Shown: one piece after another, positions 43,077 to 52,604 of the stretch
Layout of the letters: each line of letters begins with the position of its first letter
Numbering within the stretch: position 1 is the first letter of the stretch
DNA from: Aphanomyces cochlioides
Lineage: Eukaryota; Oomycota; Saprolegniomycetes; Saprolegniales; Verrucalvaceae
Assembly: GCA_019828595.1 (NCBI GenBank)
Contig: JAHQRK010000001.1
Coordinates: 3,162,001-3,226,000 of the forward strand
Length of the DNA: 64,000 nt
Direction of reading: 5' to 3'
Translations under genes and position numbers: made by a program
Notes under the pieces: generated by a model
Told to the model about the DNA's origin: nothing
What the model saw: only the letters and a program-made list of their open reading frames with translations
Database searches by the model: none

Positions 43077-44950
43077 TTATTCGTTGATTGTGCCTGGGCT
43101 GGCTGCTCCTGCCATCTTGTCGTCTTCGCCGTCGGAAGTCAACGTCTCTCGGGTCGGTTCGTTGTTAAATATCTCGCGCAGATCATGTGCTGTCACGTCT
43201 GCGGCGGCTTCATGGCGTCCTGGCAGTGGGAAAGCCTTGGCGTAGAGAAGAGTGAGCACGCGTTCTTGGGACAAGAGCAAGTCGATGACTTTTTGTCGGT
43301 CTGCGGCGTGGAATGTCGTGCCGAGGATCGTCACCGTCGATCCTCCACTATCTGGCGACGCTGGAGCAGCGCTATGCCGCTCCAGTTGACTCTTGACGTC
43401 TTCGATGCACTGCCGGAGGAAAATGGAGAGCTCCGTGTGGGTTTGGAGGTCGGCTGTGTAGGCATTTCGGACTTGGCGGAGGTTGCGCCGCTCGACTTCC
43501 AGCACGCGTTTCAGTCGCTTGATGATCTCCTTGTAGCGATTGTCCACCTGCATCTACTTTGAGACTTGTCGAGCTCTCCATGGTTCTTTACCTCAGGCAT
43601 CATGGCGGTGGAAGTGCCAGAGATGCCGGCAATGGAAGGCGACCGTTTGACGAGAGCTGGCGGAACTTTCTGGCCGTGGCCGCTGGAGAACTTTGCAGGC
43701 AGCAAGCTAGTTTTCAATGCGGATCCGAACTCCTGCTCGTCCATTTGAGTCGCGGCTTCTTCGCGCAGTCGCTCGGCGTCTTTGAGTGCATCTGCAAGTT
43801 CTTTCCGCAGTCTAGACGTGGACTTAATGACGCTCCCGCAAGAGAGGACGGAGCGACGTACCGAACGTTGTCTTTCTTGACGCTGACAAGCTGCCGGACG
43901 AGGAACTCGCGGTCGTTCTCCTGCATGGAGAACTGCGTCTTGAGTCGTTGATTCTCCCGCGTGAGGCTCTGGTTGAGACGATCGAGTCGGTCGGCCATCT
44001 CCTTTGTCCACTCGACTTCGGTCTCCAACTGCTTGCTCTTGTCAATCCAAGCCGACGCGCCGTCGTCCGTCTTGTTCTTCTCCGTCTCGAGCTCTTCCTG
44101 GACGCTGTAGAGCCGCGCTCGGAAGGCGCGGAGGAGGTCCTTCTCTTGCTCTACGACAGCGTGACAACCTTGAATAGTTGAAGCGTTGCAGCATACCTTG
44201 GAGGATTTTCCCAGTGCGCTCTTGGACTTGAGAGATGCTCACCATGATGTTCTTATGGAGGGAACGGAGCGAGTTCATCGTGTCGTCGTGCGAGACGGAT
44301 GACGACTTCTTTGCCCGCGACTACTTGATGCATGAGACGACAGTGAAGACGAGGGACGCAACGTCAGAGAGCATGCGCTCGAGCTCTTCAATGCGCACTT
44401 GGTACTGTCGTTCGCGCCGGACGTAGCTTTCCTAGCGCAAACAACTCAATCAAGACCACAGCATGGACTCCAACCTGGCGGCGTGCAAGATCCTGCTCTA
44501 GCTTTTCAATCACGCTCTTCATGTATTCCTCATCATCTGGGTTGAGTGGCCCGGAATCGCCTGGCGATGCCGCAGTCTTGGCACGGTACTTGTCTTCGAC
44601 GGACTGGAGAGCTCTTCCATCTCAGCTCCTCATGTAGACTGCGTACCTGCTGTGCTGTTTTGCTTCCTGGCTTCCTCTCTGGCTTGGCAGATCGATTGCT
44701 TTTTCGCAAGGTAATCATTTCGCAGAACCAAATCAAGCAAGCGTTCCAGCGCGGCGACGCGGTTTTAAACCCGTGATGGCTAAGAATAGCTTGCGAAACA
44801 AGCGCTCAAAGCCATGCACGCTGTTGAGCTTTCTTTCCACCAGCACTTCTCTACTCCACGTTCCTTCTCTGCTTGCTTACAGCGATCGAAAGTCTCGTAT
44901 TTCGAGAACGTCATGGCCAAAGTACCTCTCACACCAAACTCCATCACCAT
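43077..44950 (-). CDS. Coiled-coil protein, possibly flagellar
   Basis: Begins MVMEFGVRGTLAMTFSKYET at 44950. Short exons then encode almost continuous coiled coil: LERLLDLVLRNDYLAKKQ, DLLRAFRARLYSVQEELETE, EWTKEMADRLDRLNQSL and ENDREFLVRQLVSVKKDN. A Ser-rich linker (VKRSPSIAGISGTSTAMM) precedes a final helical exon (43553-43077) with YKEIIKRLKRVLEVERRNLR and an acidic C-terminus. The combination of ENDREFLVRQLVxVKKDN and the helical architecture recalls flagella- or basal-body-associated coiled-coil proteins, but I cannot name a family with confidence. Introns are 40-60 nt. Confidence 0.6.
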
Positions 44951-45585
44951 GGCATTTTGCCAACTTTTAATCCATGAAGGAAGCGTCTAATGACGGCGTT
45001 CGAGACAGCTCCAGGCTTTGCTCGTCGCCCGCTTCTCACTATCGAGCTTGCATCTGCAGCAGCGTTGACTCGAGAGCGCTGCCACGTTTCGAGAAACCAA
45101 GACAGCCAAGTGCTAATTTTGACACGCATGTAACTGCTGTAACTGATCTTCTCCCACCGAGTGAAACGGTTCAAACTACAGAAAGATAGAGCAATTTCGC
45201 GCAAAGATTTACGTATGTCAGACACTAAAATGCATATTTTTGTATGGAAATTTCAGGTAATTTCCGGGTGCCACGTTTTAAACTGCAAGTTTGTATGGAA
45301 TATTGAACTGGATGGCGATAAAAAATAGTCAATTAAGTCGCTTGAAAAAGTGAACTGGCAGCGTATCTTTGAAGTTGCGCTTTCTTTCTAACGTTCCACA
45401 AACGATTGAAAGTTCGTATCTCGTGTATACATTCGAGAGTAGATTCGAATAAGAAAGCTCGTTGTGAGTGGGGCGACACCGTTGTTGTTGTCGTGGCATT
45501 CGATCTTTTTCACGCAAAAGCTCGAGTCGGTCTCAGTGACTTGAAACGCAGTCGTTGCCTCCTTCCCCACCCCCAATCCACAAGG

Positions 45586-46669
45586 ATGGACCGCCTCATG
45601 ACTTCGTCGCCACTCCAGCAGCCTGAAGATGGACGCCACCACCTTGAAAATGTCGTCGACTCGACAGCGTGCCTCGGCCATCTCTCAGACGACGACGAAC
45701 TCCGACGAGTAATGCCGTTGCAAACCAAGAAAACCATGATCCTACAATCCCCCGTCTGTAATTTTGAAGCCTTTAGCCACTTTTTCCACCTCCCGCTGAA
45801 AGCCGCCGCCGAGAAGTTTGGTGTCCGCGCCACAGCCTTCAAGAAACGATGTCGTTCGATCGGCATTCGCCACTGGCCGTATCGTAAAGTTCGCAGCCTC
45901 AAACGATCGCTCCAAGAACTCAACCGATGCAAAGACAATGGCCTGCTCAACGACAAGCAACACTACCAATATGAAACGTTCAAGAAGCAGCTCGACAAGC
46001 TCATGTCCCCTGAGACCTATGGTATGTCTACCGTATCGCTCCTTGATCTTATACGTCATGAAGGCATTGACCCCTCTGGCCAGCTCCTCCATGCCTTCAT
46101 GGACGACGACGATGACATGGACTCTGGGGACGATATGTGTTCGATGGACAGCCCGCGATACGGCGGCGCGTCTTTCTCCGACTGCTCCATCAGCCCAACC
46201 GACGTTGAGAAAGCCGCGTTCCCTGATCACTTGGGTTCGTTTGACAATCAGCAACTTCCTCCCTTGCGAAAACCCTCGGTGCGACTGCAACCGCCTCGGA
46301 AAGGTTTCTAACTTGCCGTAGAACATCTACCTGCCTCGAACGATGAACATGGCGAGCGATACGCCAGCGCTGACGCTGCACATGACGGCCAAGGACATGG
46401 CCAATCTGCCGCCGATCAGTGGCAGCGTCTCGCTCGAGTCGTACTTTGATCGACCGCTCCTAAGCAACACACAAACCTCCCTCGAGGCAGACCCTGAAGA
46501 CTACATGGACGACCATACGCAGAACCCAACGCCGCTTGGAGACGACATCATGCTGGCAGACATTAAATACGACGACGACGACACGTTCGACAGCAGCGAA
46601 TACCACGGAGATCGCTTCTTCGACGACGTCTTCTTGCAGATTTCACCCGACTATGGCTGCTTGGTGTAG
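45586..46669 (+). CDS. RWP-RK domain transcription factor
   Basis: Exons 45586-46278 and 46322-46669, with a 43-nt intron. The DNA-binding domain reads HFFHLPLKAAAEKFGVRATA, FKKRCRSIGIRHWPYRK, followed by VRSLKRSLQEL: the LPL.AA..FGV...KK.CR..GI..WPYRK pattern of RWP-RK proteins, with HWPYRK in place of RWPYRK. The remainder is acidic and low in order, ending with an Asp-rich segment (KYDDDDTFDSSEYHGDRFF) that could act in activation. In plants RWP-RK factors control nitrogen response and gamete formation; oomycetes have several of unknown role. Confidence 0.88.
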
Positions 46670-46745
46670 TAAGTTATTTAGGATCCCAGGAACAACAGAT
46701 TACGTCGTTGTACATAACGCATTAGAGAACATGAACGTGCAATCT

Positions 46746-47195
46746 CTAGTCTTCTTTCGCCACGGGCTGTCGCTCGCGTCGTCTCGAGTTGAACAATGCA
46801 CACAGTGAAAACCGCCGCTTGACATGCGGGCGGGGAAACAAGAACGTGTCGACGTCGTCTTCAGGGGCGGCATTTAAGATACGCTGAAAGCGAACGCAGC
46901 GCTCTTGAATCAACATTTCGTCCCCCCGCCAGATAAACGTGACTGGGCCAGCAGATGGCAGACGCGGGAGATCAATCGACGCATGTGTGAGCGATCTGTG
47001 GAAGGCTTTGAAGTCATTGAAACGCCTCTTGACGGTTGCGCCACGAGATTCGATGTGATAGAAGACAACCCCGCGGCGATCCACAGAGTAGTCGGCGATG
47101 TAATACCCTTCGAGCGATCCAGTCGATGGTGGCTCCATGAAGCCAGTCGCCGACGTTGGCGGCGTCAAACTCGTCGAGGAGAGGCCTTGACCCAT
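46746..47195 (-). CDS. Small PX-like protein with N-myristoylation signal (copy 1)
   Basis: ATG at 47195 gives MGQGLSSTSL, with Gly2 and Ser6 as in N-myristoylated proteins; the frame stays open upstream to 47249. The core reads GVVFYHIESRG, KRRFNDFKAFHRSL, LPRLPSAGPVTF and a helix with RCVRFQRILNAAPEDDVDTF. KRRFNDF matches the R-(Y/F)-x-D-F phosphoinositide-binding motif of PX domains. The protein then ends in a basic tail. About 149 residues in all. It is the most divergent of three related genes in 3.5 kb. Confidence 0.7.
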   Translation of the reverse strand: MGQGLSSTSLTPPTSATGFMEPPSTGSLEGYYIADYSVDRRGVVFYHIESRGATVKRRFNDFKAFHRSLTHASIDLPRLPSAGPVTFIWRGDEMLIQERCVRFQRILNAAPEDDVDTFLFPRPHVKRRFSLCALFNSRRRERQPVAKED

Positions 47196-47892
47196 GGCGC
47201 GAGTACACGATAATGCTCCAAAGGATGAATTCTTGTACCATTCAACCATGTGGCTCGACTATGTGAGGATACAGCCGCATTGAATGACTCCGCAACTGTG
47301 CGAACGACCAAACTATACCATTTCTATACATGTCATGAGTCCAAGAGGTAGAGATGAGGGTTCAGAAGGTTTCGAACGTGGTTTTACATGCATCTGAGGA
47401 GCGATTTTGTAGCTGTACTCCTAAAAATATCCCCAATAGGACCCCTGAGGGGATTGCAAACATGCTTTCCTCGTCGTATTTCAATTTACACGTTTCTATC
47501 ACGACGTGTTTCTCAATTCACACAATTCTATCTCAAGATTTAGTTCGACACTTCGACGCAGTTGTGTCGATTTTGAAATGGTACGTCGCGTCGATTGCAA
47601 GCAGGAAGGACGTCAAGTTGCATCAAATAGGCTTTGGTACAGCTCTCATTCAGTAAACGAAGCAGGTGCATGACGCCTTTGGAAGCTCATGGAATTCCAA
47701 CAAAGATAAAGAAATTTCATGTATTTCTCTGAATTTGGTTGTGAGAGGATTTCGCCCCATGGTCTGCTCCGCTCTGTGCTTGTCTGGACGAAGAATCAAG
47801 GTTCTTCCTCTGCGATGATCTTGCCAGAGCATCTCTGCACTTTAGAGTGTCAACGGCGACGAGTGAATAGTAGGTTACGATAACAAAAGACA
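47196..47892. other. Intergenic stretch between PX-like genes 1 and 2
   Basis: About 700 bases. An open frame of 100 codons on the plus strand (47354-47656) has no recognisable domain. No other feature seen. Confidence 0.35.
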
Positions 47893-48351
47893 CTAGACAT
47901 TTATATCGGCCGTTCTGTTCGTGTTCGCAGTGACTTGGGACGCATTCAGGTTCTCTTGATCTATGTCGCTGGCTGCGACACCAAATACATTCGGGTCGAG
48001 GAAGATTGCGACTCGGTCTTGCGGCGCAGCGTCCAACATTTCTTGAAATCGTGCCCGGCGCTCTTCAATGAGTTGAGGACTTTGTCGCTGTAAAGCAGTC
48101 ATGAAGCCGGCGGCAGGCATCGATGGGATATCCGGCAAGAGTTGAATATCGCGGTGAAACGTTTTGAAGTCGTTAAAGCGCTTCTTGGCAACAACGCCGT
48201 CAGCTTCCACGTGATAGAACACAACGCCCGTTGTGTCGTCGACTGAGTGGCCAGTGATGGTGTAGCAATGCGCCGGTTGGGGTTCTTCGACGGGATTTTT
48301 AACATTGGCGATCTCAATAGTCTGTGCAACCGACGATTGTGTGCATCCCAT
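47893..48351 (-). CDS. Small PX-like protein with dual-acylation signal (copy 2)
   Basis: ATG at 48351 gives MGCTQSSVAQ: Gly2 for myristoylation and Cys3 for palmitoylation. The core reads GVVFYHVEADG, AKKRFNDFKTFHRDI, PSMPAAGFMTAL and LIEERRARFQEMLDAAPQD, closely parallel to the third copy (49790-50206). It carries the PX-type FNDF motif. About 152 residues, intronless, with no other domain. Membrane association and phosphoinositide binding are inference. Confidence 0.72.
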   Translation of the reverse strand: MGCTQSSVAQTIEIANVKNPVEEPQPAHCYTITGHSVDDTTGVVFYHVEADGVVAKKRFNDFKTFHRDIQLLPDIPSMPAAGFMTALQRQSPQLIEERRARFQEMLDAAPQDRVAIFLDPNVFGVAASDIDQENLNASQVTANTNRTADINV

Positions 48352-48989
48352 CGTAGATCGTGTATTGAATGCAGGCGGTGAAATACCAAGCAAGGGATAA
48401 GATACAACGTCTAGCCTCTAGCAAAGTATGCAGCGAATGTCTCTCGCGTCATCTGTGGCAGAGAAATCTCCGCATAACGTCATAGAGGCGGGCAAATCCT
48501 CAAATGAGCAACTGCAGCATATTCGGGCCTGCAATTCCACGCAAAGTCTCTCGGAGATCAAAGCAAAATGTCCATCCTGACCACCTTCAAATGTTGTTAC
48601 ATCGATAAAGATATCCCAAACCAAATGTCACACCACAATATGAATGTCACCAAACATACAAAATATACCACCGTGGTTTTGAAACGACTAGGTATTGATA
48701 CCGCTCAAAATATTGCAAATATCTCACCAGTTCAAACTGGTCAAAATATTCTATTGAAGGGTGTCGATACATTTTCAAGTTGCACGAGGCTGCTGGTGCT
48801 TGTGGCGCTGTAGTCATTACTGGTCTTGCGTCTTTGAGGACGAATAGCAATTGAAGAAATGCATTTGCGAAGTTGTGTAGCTTGGAACACCGTGTATCGA
48901 TGGTCGGAGCAGATTGTGCCATGTCGCGTAGTGTTTTTTGTCTCAAATGGCTTGAGTATTTTGTCTCGCGCACCATTTCAACCTCAGGC
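48352..48989. other. Divergent intergenic region between PX-like gene 2 and CutC
   Basis: About 640 bases with the promoters of both genes. It includes a small perfect inverted repeat, ACCAGTT-CA-AACTGGT (48726-48741), between two AAAATATT stretches. No gene recognised. Confidence 0.4.
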
Positions 48990-49691
48990 ATGGTCGAGTT
49001 TGAGCTCTGTTCGGCGTCACCGGAAGCGATTCAAGTCGCGAAGGAGTATGGATTCAACCGCGTTGAACTGTGTGCGAATCTCGAGATGGGTGGCACCACG
49101 CCATCTTATGCCATGATTGATGCTGCGGTTGCCTCTGGTGTCGAGACGCATGTCCTGATTCGACCGCGACCAGGAGATTTCGTCTACTCTCTTGGCGAGA
49201 AAGCTATTATTCTGGAAGATATTCGTCACTGCCAGAGAGTCGGAGTCGCAGGTGTCGTCATTGGTGCACTCACTGACGATGGCCAAGTTGACCAGGCATT
49301 CCTGAAGGAGATGATGGCTGCTGCCAATGGTCTGCATGTGACTTTCCACCGTGCGATTGACGACTGTGTCGACTGGAAAGCAGCTCTTGATGTGGTCATT
49401 TCAGTTGGAGTACACCGCGTGCTTACAAGTGGAATGGCAGCCAAAGTGGACGTAGAAGTCCTTCATGAAATGGTGCAGTATGCCCGAGGTCGCATCTCAA
49501 TCATGGCTGGTGGTGGCGTCTTGACTCAAAACGTGAAATCGCTCCTGGATGCTGGCTGCAATGCTGTGCACTTCTCTGGCACAGTCGAGAAGGCTCAAGC
49601 CTCGTCAAAATCTCTATTTGGTTGCCCACTCCTCATTGTAAATCGATCAAAAGTCGAAGCAATCATGCAGGCTGCCAAGACCACTCAATAA
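48990..49691 (+). CDS. cutC: CutC-family protein (copper homeostasis)
   Basis: A TIM-barrel protein of 233 residues from MVEFELCSAS. Family motifs are NRVELCANLEMGGTTPS, VLIRPRPGDFVYS, GVVIGALTDDGQVD, VTFHRAIDDC, HRVLTSGMAAK, ISIMAGGGVL and AVHFSGTVE. The frame is open upstream to 48873, so a longer N-terminus is possible. CutC proteins are cytosolic and linked to copper handling in bacteria and animals, though the reaction is not known. It lies between members of the PX-like cluster; nothing suggests a functional link. Confidence 0.9.
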   Translation: MVEFELCSASPEAIQVAKEYGFNRVELCANLEMGGTTPSYAMIDAAVASGVETHVLIRPRPGDFVYSLGEKAIILEDIRHCQRVGVAGVVIGALTDDGQVDQAFLKEMMAAANGLHVTFHRAIDDCVDWKAALDVVISVGVHRVLTSGMAAKVDVEVLHEMVQYARGRISIMAGGGVLTQNVKSLLDAGCNAVHFSGTVEKAQASSKSLFGCPLLIVNRSKVEAIMQAAKTTQ

Positions 49692-49789
49692 TGACCGTGG
49701 TCGTCCTCGGCGGGGTCTCCTTTGCGCCACTATATCAGCTAGTACGATAAACACCTCGTAATGAAGAGTCTGTGTATTTATGAAAGAGT

Positions 49790-50206
49790 TCATGCAGCTT
49801 CTGTCGGTTCTTCCTTTGCTTGAGATTGTGCTTCGATGCCCAAGAACGTGATAACTTGAGCTTCAGGTGCAGCAGCAAGGATTTCCTGGAAGCGAGCGCG
49901 TCTCTCTTCAATGAGATTGGCATTACGGCGGTTCAAGACTGTGGTAAAACCGGCAGCTGGGAGCGGTGGCACTTGGTCTTTAAGACCTTCGTGGAAGAGC
50001 TTGAAATCATTGAAACGCTTCTTGGCCACGACGTTTTGGAACTCGACGTGGTATAGCACAACGCCATTTGTGTCAATGTAGTGCCCAGTGACGAGAGGGT
50101 GTTTGGCTTGTTCGGCATTGACTTGTTGTGCGCCAGCGCTGGCCGGGGCAGCGACAACCTTTGGTTGTTCTTCAGCTACAGCATTGCTCGATTGAGTGCA
50201 TCCCAT
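49790..50206 (-). CDS. Small PX-like protein with dual-acylation signal (copy 3)
   Basis: ATG at 50206 gives MGCTQSSNAV, the same seven-residue opening as copy 2. An Ala/Gln-rich linker is followed by the shared core: GVVLYHVEFQN, AKKRFNDFKLFHEGL, PPLPAAGFTTVL and LIEERRARFQEILAAAPEAQ. The end is acidic. 138 residues, intronless. The linker is more Ala-rich than in copy 2, and the core is better conserved than the ends. It is convergent with CutC, 98 bases apart. Confidence 0.75.
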   Translation of the reverse strand: MGCTQSSNAVAEEQPKVVAAPASAGAQQVNAEQAKHPLVTGHYIDTNGVVLYHVEFQNVVAKKRFNDFKLFHEGLKDQVPPLPAAGFTTVLNRRNANLIEERRARFQEILAAAPEAQVITFLGIEAQSQAKEEPTEAA

Positions 50207-50541
50207 GGTTGTGTGTCAAATTTGAAAGTGATCAGAGTTTAGCAATGTTGCGGTGCATGGTTGTGGTGTTTGCGTTGCATGGAGAACATTTACGGTGAAA
50301 TCGCTAAGATACGATCGCAATAGGGAATAACATACTGTTTAAAGCGTGACGTACACATAGAGCTTGCGGAAGAGACTCAATTACACACCATTAGAGACTC
50401 GGCGGGCGCTAGAGAGCACGTCCTGGCGGCTACGACCAGGTGGCACTTTGGCGGCTGTCCTCCATCGTTGCTTTTCAAGATCTTAAATACCTCTATAATA
50501 TTATACTAAAATAGATTTATACAGGCTAGACAAAAATCCTC
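50207..50541. other. Divergent intergenic region
   Basis: 335 bases between the starts of PX-like copy 3 and the SR-rich gene, with no recognisable feature beyond AT-rich tracts near 50490-50520. Confidence 0.4.
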
Positions 50542-51228
50542 ATGGCCGACAAGCGAGGGTGAGCGCCGCGATGGAAGTCTGCTAACGCGTGGAATATGGC
50601 AGGAGCGACTCCAAGAAATGGTCTGGTGGATTCACTGAGGCTGAAATGCAGGCTGCTGCATTCCGACGTCGAATGAAAGAAGAAGAAGCGGCTCCCGTCG
50701 TGAAAAAAGAGGAGAAGAAGAAAAAGTCTAAGAAGCACCACAAAGGCGACAAGGACGAATTCGGTCGCGACATAATGCCAGGAATGGCATCTCGGTCGCC
50801 GTCGCAAAGCTCTCGGTCAAGTTCTCCACCCCCTGATCCGATTCGACCTGATGTAAGTTGCCATTCGGAACACTCTTTCTCATGGGTATATCCACTTGAA
50901 GCTGGATGAACAGCGACACAGTATCAAGCGACAAAAGCGACGTGACAGCCGAAGTCGGAGTCGCGAGCGCAGTAGGGATCGTAGTCGAGACCGCAGCCGC
51001 AGTCGCGAGAGACGACGAAGTTCAGATCGAAAACCCAGTGGACGAGGTCGAAGCAGGAGTCGCAGTCGCAGTCGCGGTCGTCGCGTCGACGTGGCCAAGA
51101 AGGAGTGGACACACGATGCCTTCTTCAATCGCAGTCCCAGTCCCATTCGCCAAGTTGATCCATTCTACAAGCCAAATCCCGAGTCCTGGGTTTCCCGCGC
51201 CGGCGGTGTCTACATTCCCAAGCAATGA
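50542..51228 (+). CDS. Arg/Ser-rich nuclear protein
   Basis: Three exons. Exon 1 encodes MADKRG and is joined by a short intron to SDSKKWSGGFTEAEMQAAAF, then a Lys-rich stretch and a Ser/Pro segment. After a roughly 50-nt intron comes an RS domain with many SR and RD dipeptides. The C-terminus reads EWTHDAFFNRSPSPIRQ and ends SWVSRAGGVYIPKQ. The composition points to a nuclear speckle or splicing protein; no RNA-recognition motif is present. The strong SR repetition produces long open frames on the opposite strand, which I take as shadows. Confidence 0.7.
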
Positions 51229-51363
51229 CGAGGGAATCCATCATAAGACCAAAATTGACAGTTTCTACTTTGACCGAGATATTCCATTAGATAACATTAA
51301 TTTCATTACTAAGGTAGATGTCGGCTGGTTGTTGGAATTCCGCGCGATTCATTCAGTTGGGAA

Positions 51364-52581
51364 ATGATACGCGTCGGGGTATTAGATGACCGCCGCGAGA
51401 ATTGCTACCATATACAGGAGGCCAAAGTGAAGCGCCCGTTTGCAGTGGATTTCGCTCTGGCTGGCTCGGCCACTGCCCTTGCAACGGTTGGATCAAATCC
51501 AATGGAAGTCGTGAAGACGCGCATGCAATTGCAGGTACGGTGTCGCCGCCACTCCATGGACTACCATGCTCATTTGCACCAGAGGGAACTCCTTGGCAAT
51601 GGTGAATTGCGGCTGTACAAGAACTTTTTCCATGGATTTTATTCGATATGCAAGCACGAAGGGATTGTTGGGCTTCAACGCGGCCTCGTGGCTGGCATGT
51701 CGTACAATGTACCACAACTCGACTTGAATTGGTTGTGACGATGACTAGCTTGTGATGAATGGCGTTCGCTTGGGTGGATTTGAATCGATTCAAAAGATCG
51801 TCGGGGCGACAGATCCAACGGCGCCAACGTATTTTGTACGGAATACTGTCGCTGGAGCTTTGTCTGGTATGTTGCTCCCTTGATGTCGAATGGCTAGATT
51901 GCGGTAGGATCGATTGCGGCTGTGTTTGGCAGTCCTTTCTTCTTGGTCAAAGCTCGCCTTCAAGCTCATAACGTACATTTTCAATACGCTTCTATGGTAA
52001 GCTTGGGTTGTGCATCAAACTCTAATGCCTTGACCAAGAGTGCTGGATTCAAGGAGATCATTCGCACGGATGGACCTGGCGGACTCTTCCGTGGTGTCCA
52101 AGCGCAAATTGCACGCTTATCTGTACGGCTAGAAGCACCTTCTCTGGGCTTGATTTTCATACGTCTAGGTTGCCACTGCTGCTCAGTTGTCAACGTACAC
52201 TTGGGCGAAGAATTTTGCGACGTCCGTGACGGACATGAAGGACGGAGTGCTTGTTCAAACGTCAGGTACTGGCATGAGGCTTCTCATGTGGATGTCTGAG
52301 CTTTTACTCCTTGTTTAGCCAGTATCATGACTGGTCTCGCGACGACAACCTCAATGCATCCATTCGATGTCGTGGCGACGCGATTGTACAATCAACCACT
52401 AGATGCTCATGGCCGCGGTATGCACTACCGAGGATTCGGCGACTGTTTTCGGAAGACATGGGCGACTGAAGGCATGCGTGGATTGTTCAAGGGCTGGACA
52501 GCGCACTACCTTCGTGTTGGACCCCATACTCTCTTTACATTCCTCCTCTGGGAGTACTTTCAGCGACTCTATTCATCGTAA
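51364..52581 (+). CDS. Mitochondrial carrier, oxaloacetate-carrier/SLC25A34-35 type (copy 1)
   Basis: Several exons. The three carrier repeats are visible: GSNPMEVVKTRMQLQ (PxExVKxR variant of PX(D/E)XX(K/R)), GSPFFLVKARLQAH, and MHPFDVVATRLYNQ. They are followed by the matching GxxGLxRG-type segments GIVGLQRGLVAGM, GGLFRGVQAQI and GLFKGWTAHYLRVGPH. The SPFFLVK signature and GWTAHYLRxGPHT are typical of the yeast Oac1/SLC25A34-35 group in the inner mitochondrial membrane. One intron (after MQLQ) is 48 nt and keeps the frame. Its stop is 23 bases from that of the importin gene. Confidence 0.85.
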
Positions 52582-52604
52582 TCTACATCTCTCCCCCGAG
52601 TTCT

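Noticed and set aside
50906..51367. Long open frames overlapping the SR-rich gene on both strands
   Set aside because: They follow from the repeated CGA/AGT codons of the RS domain and have no independent motif.
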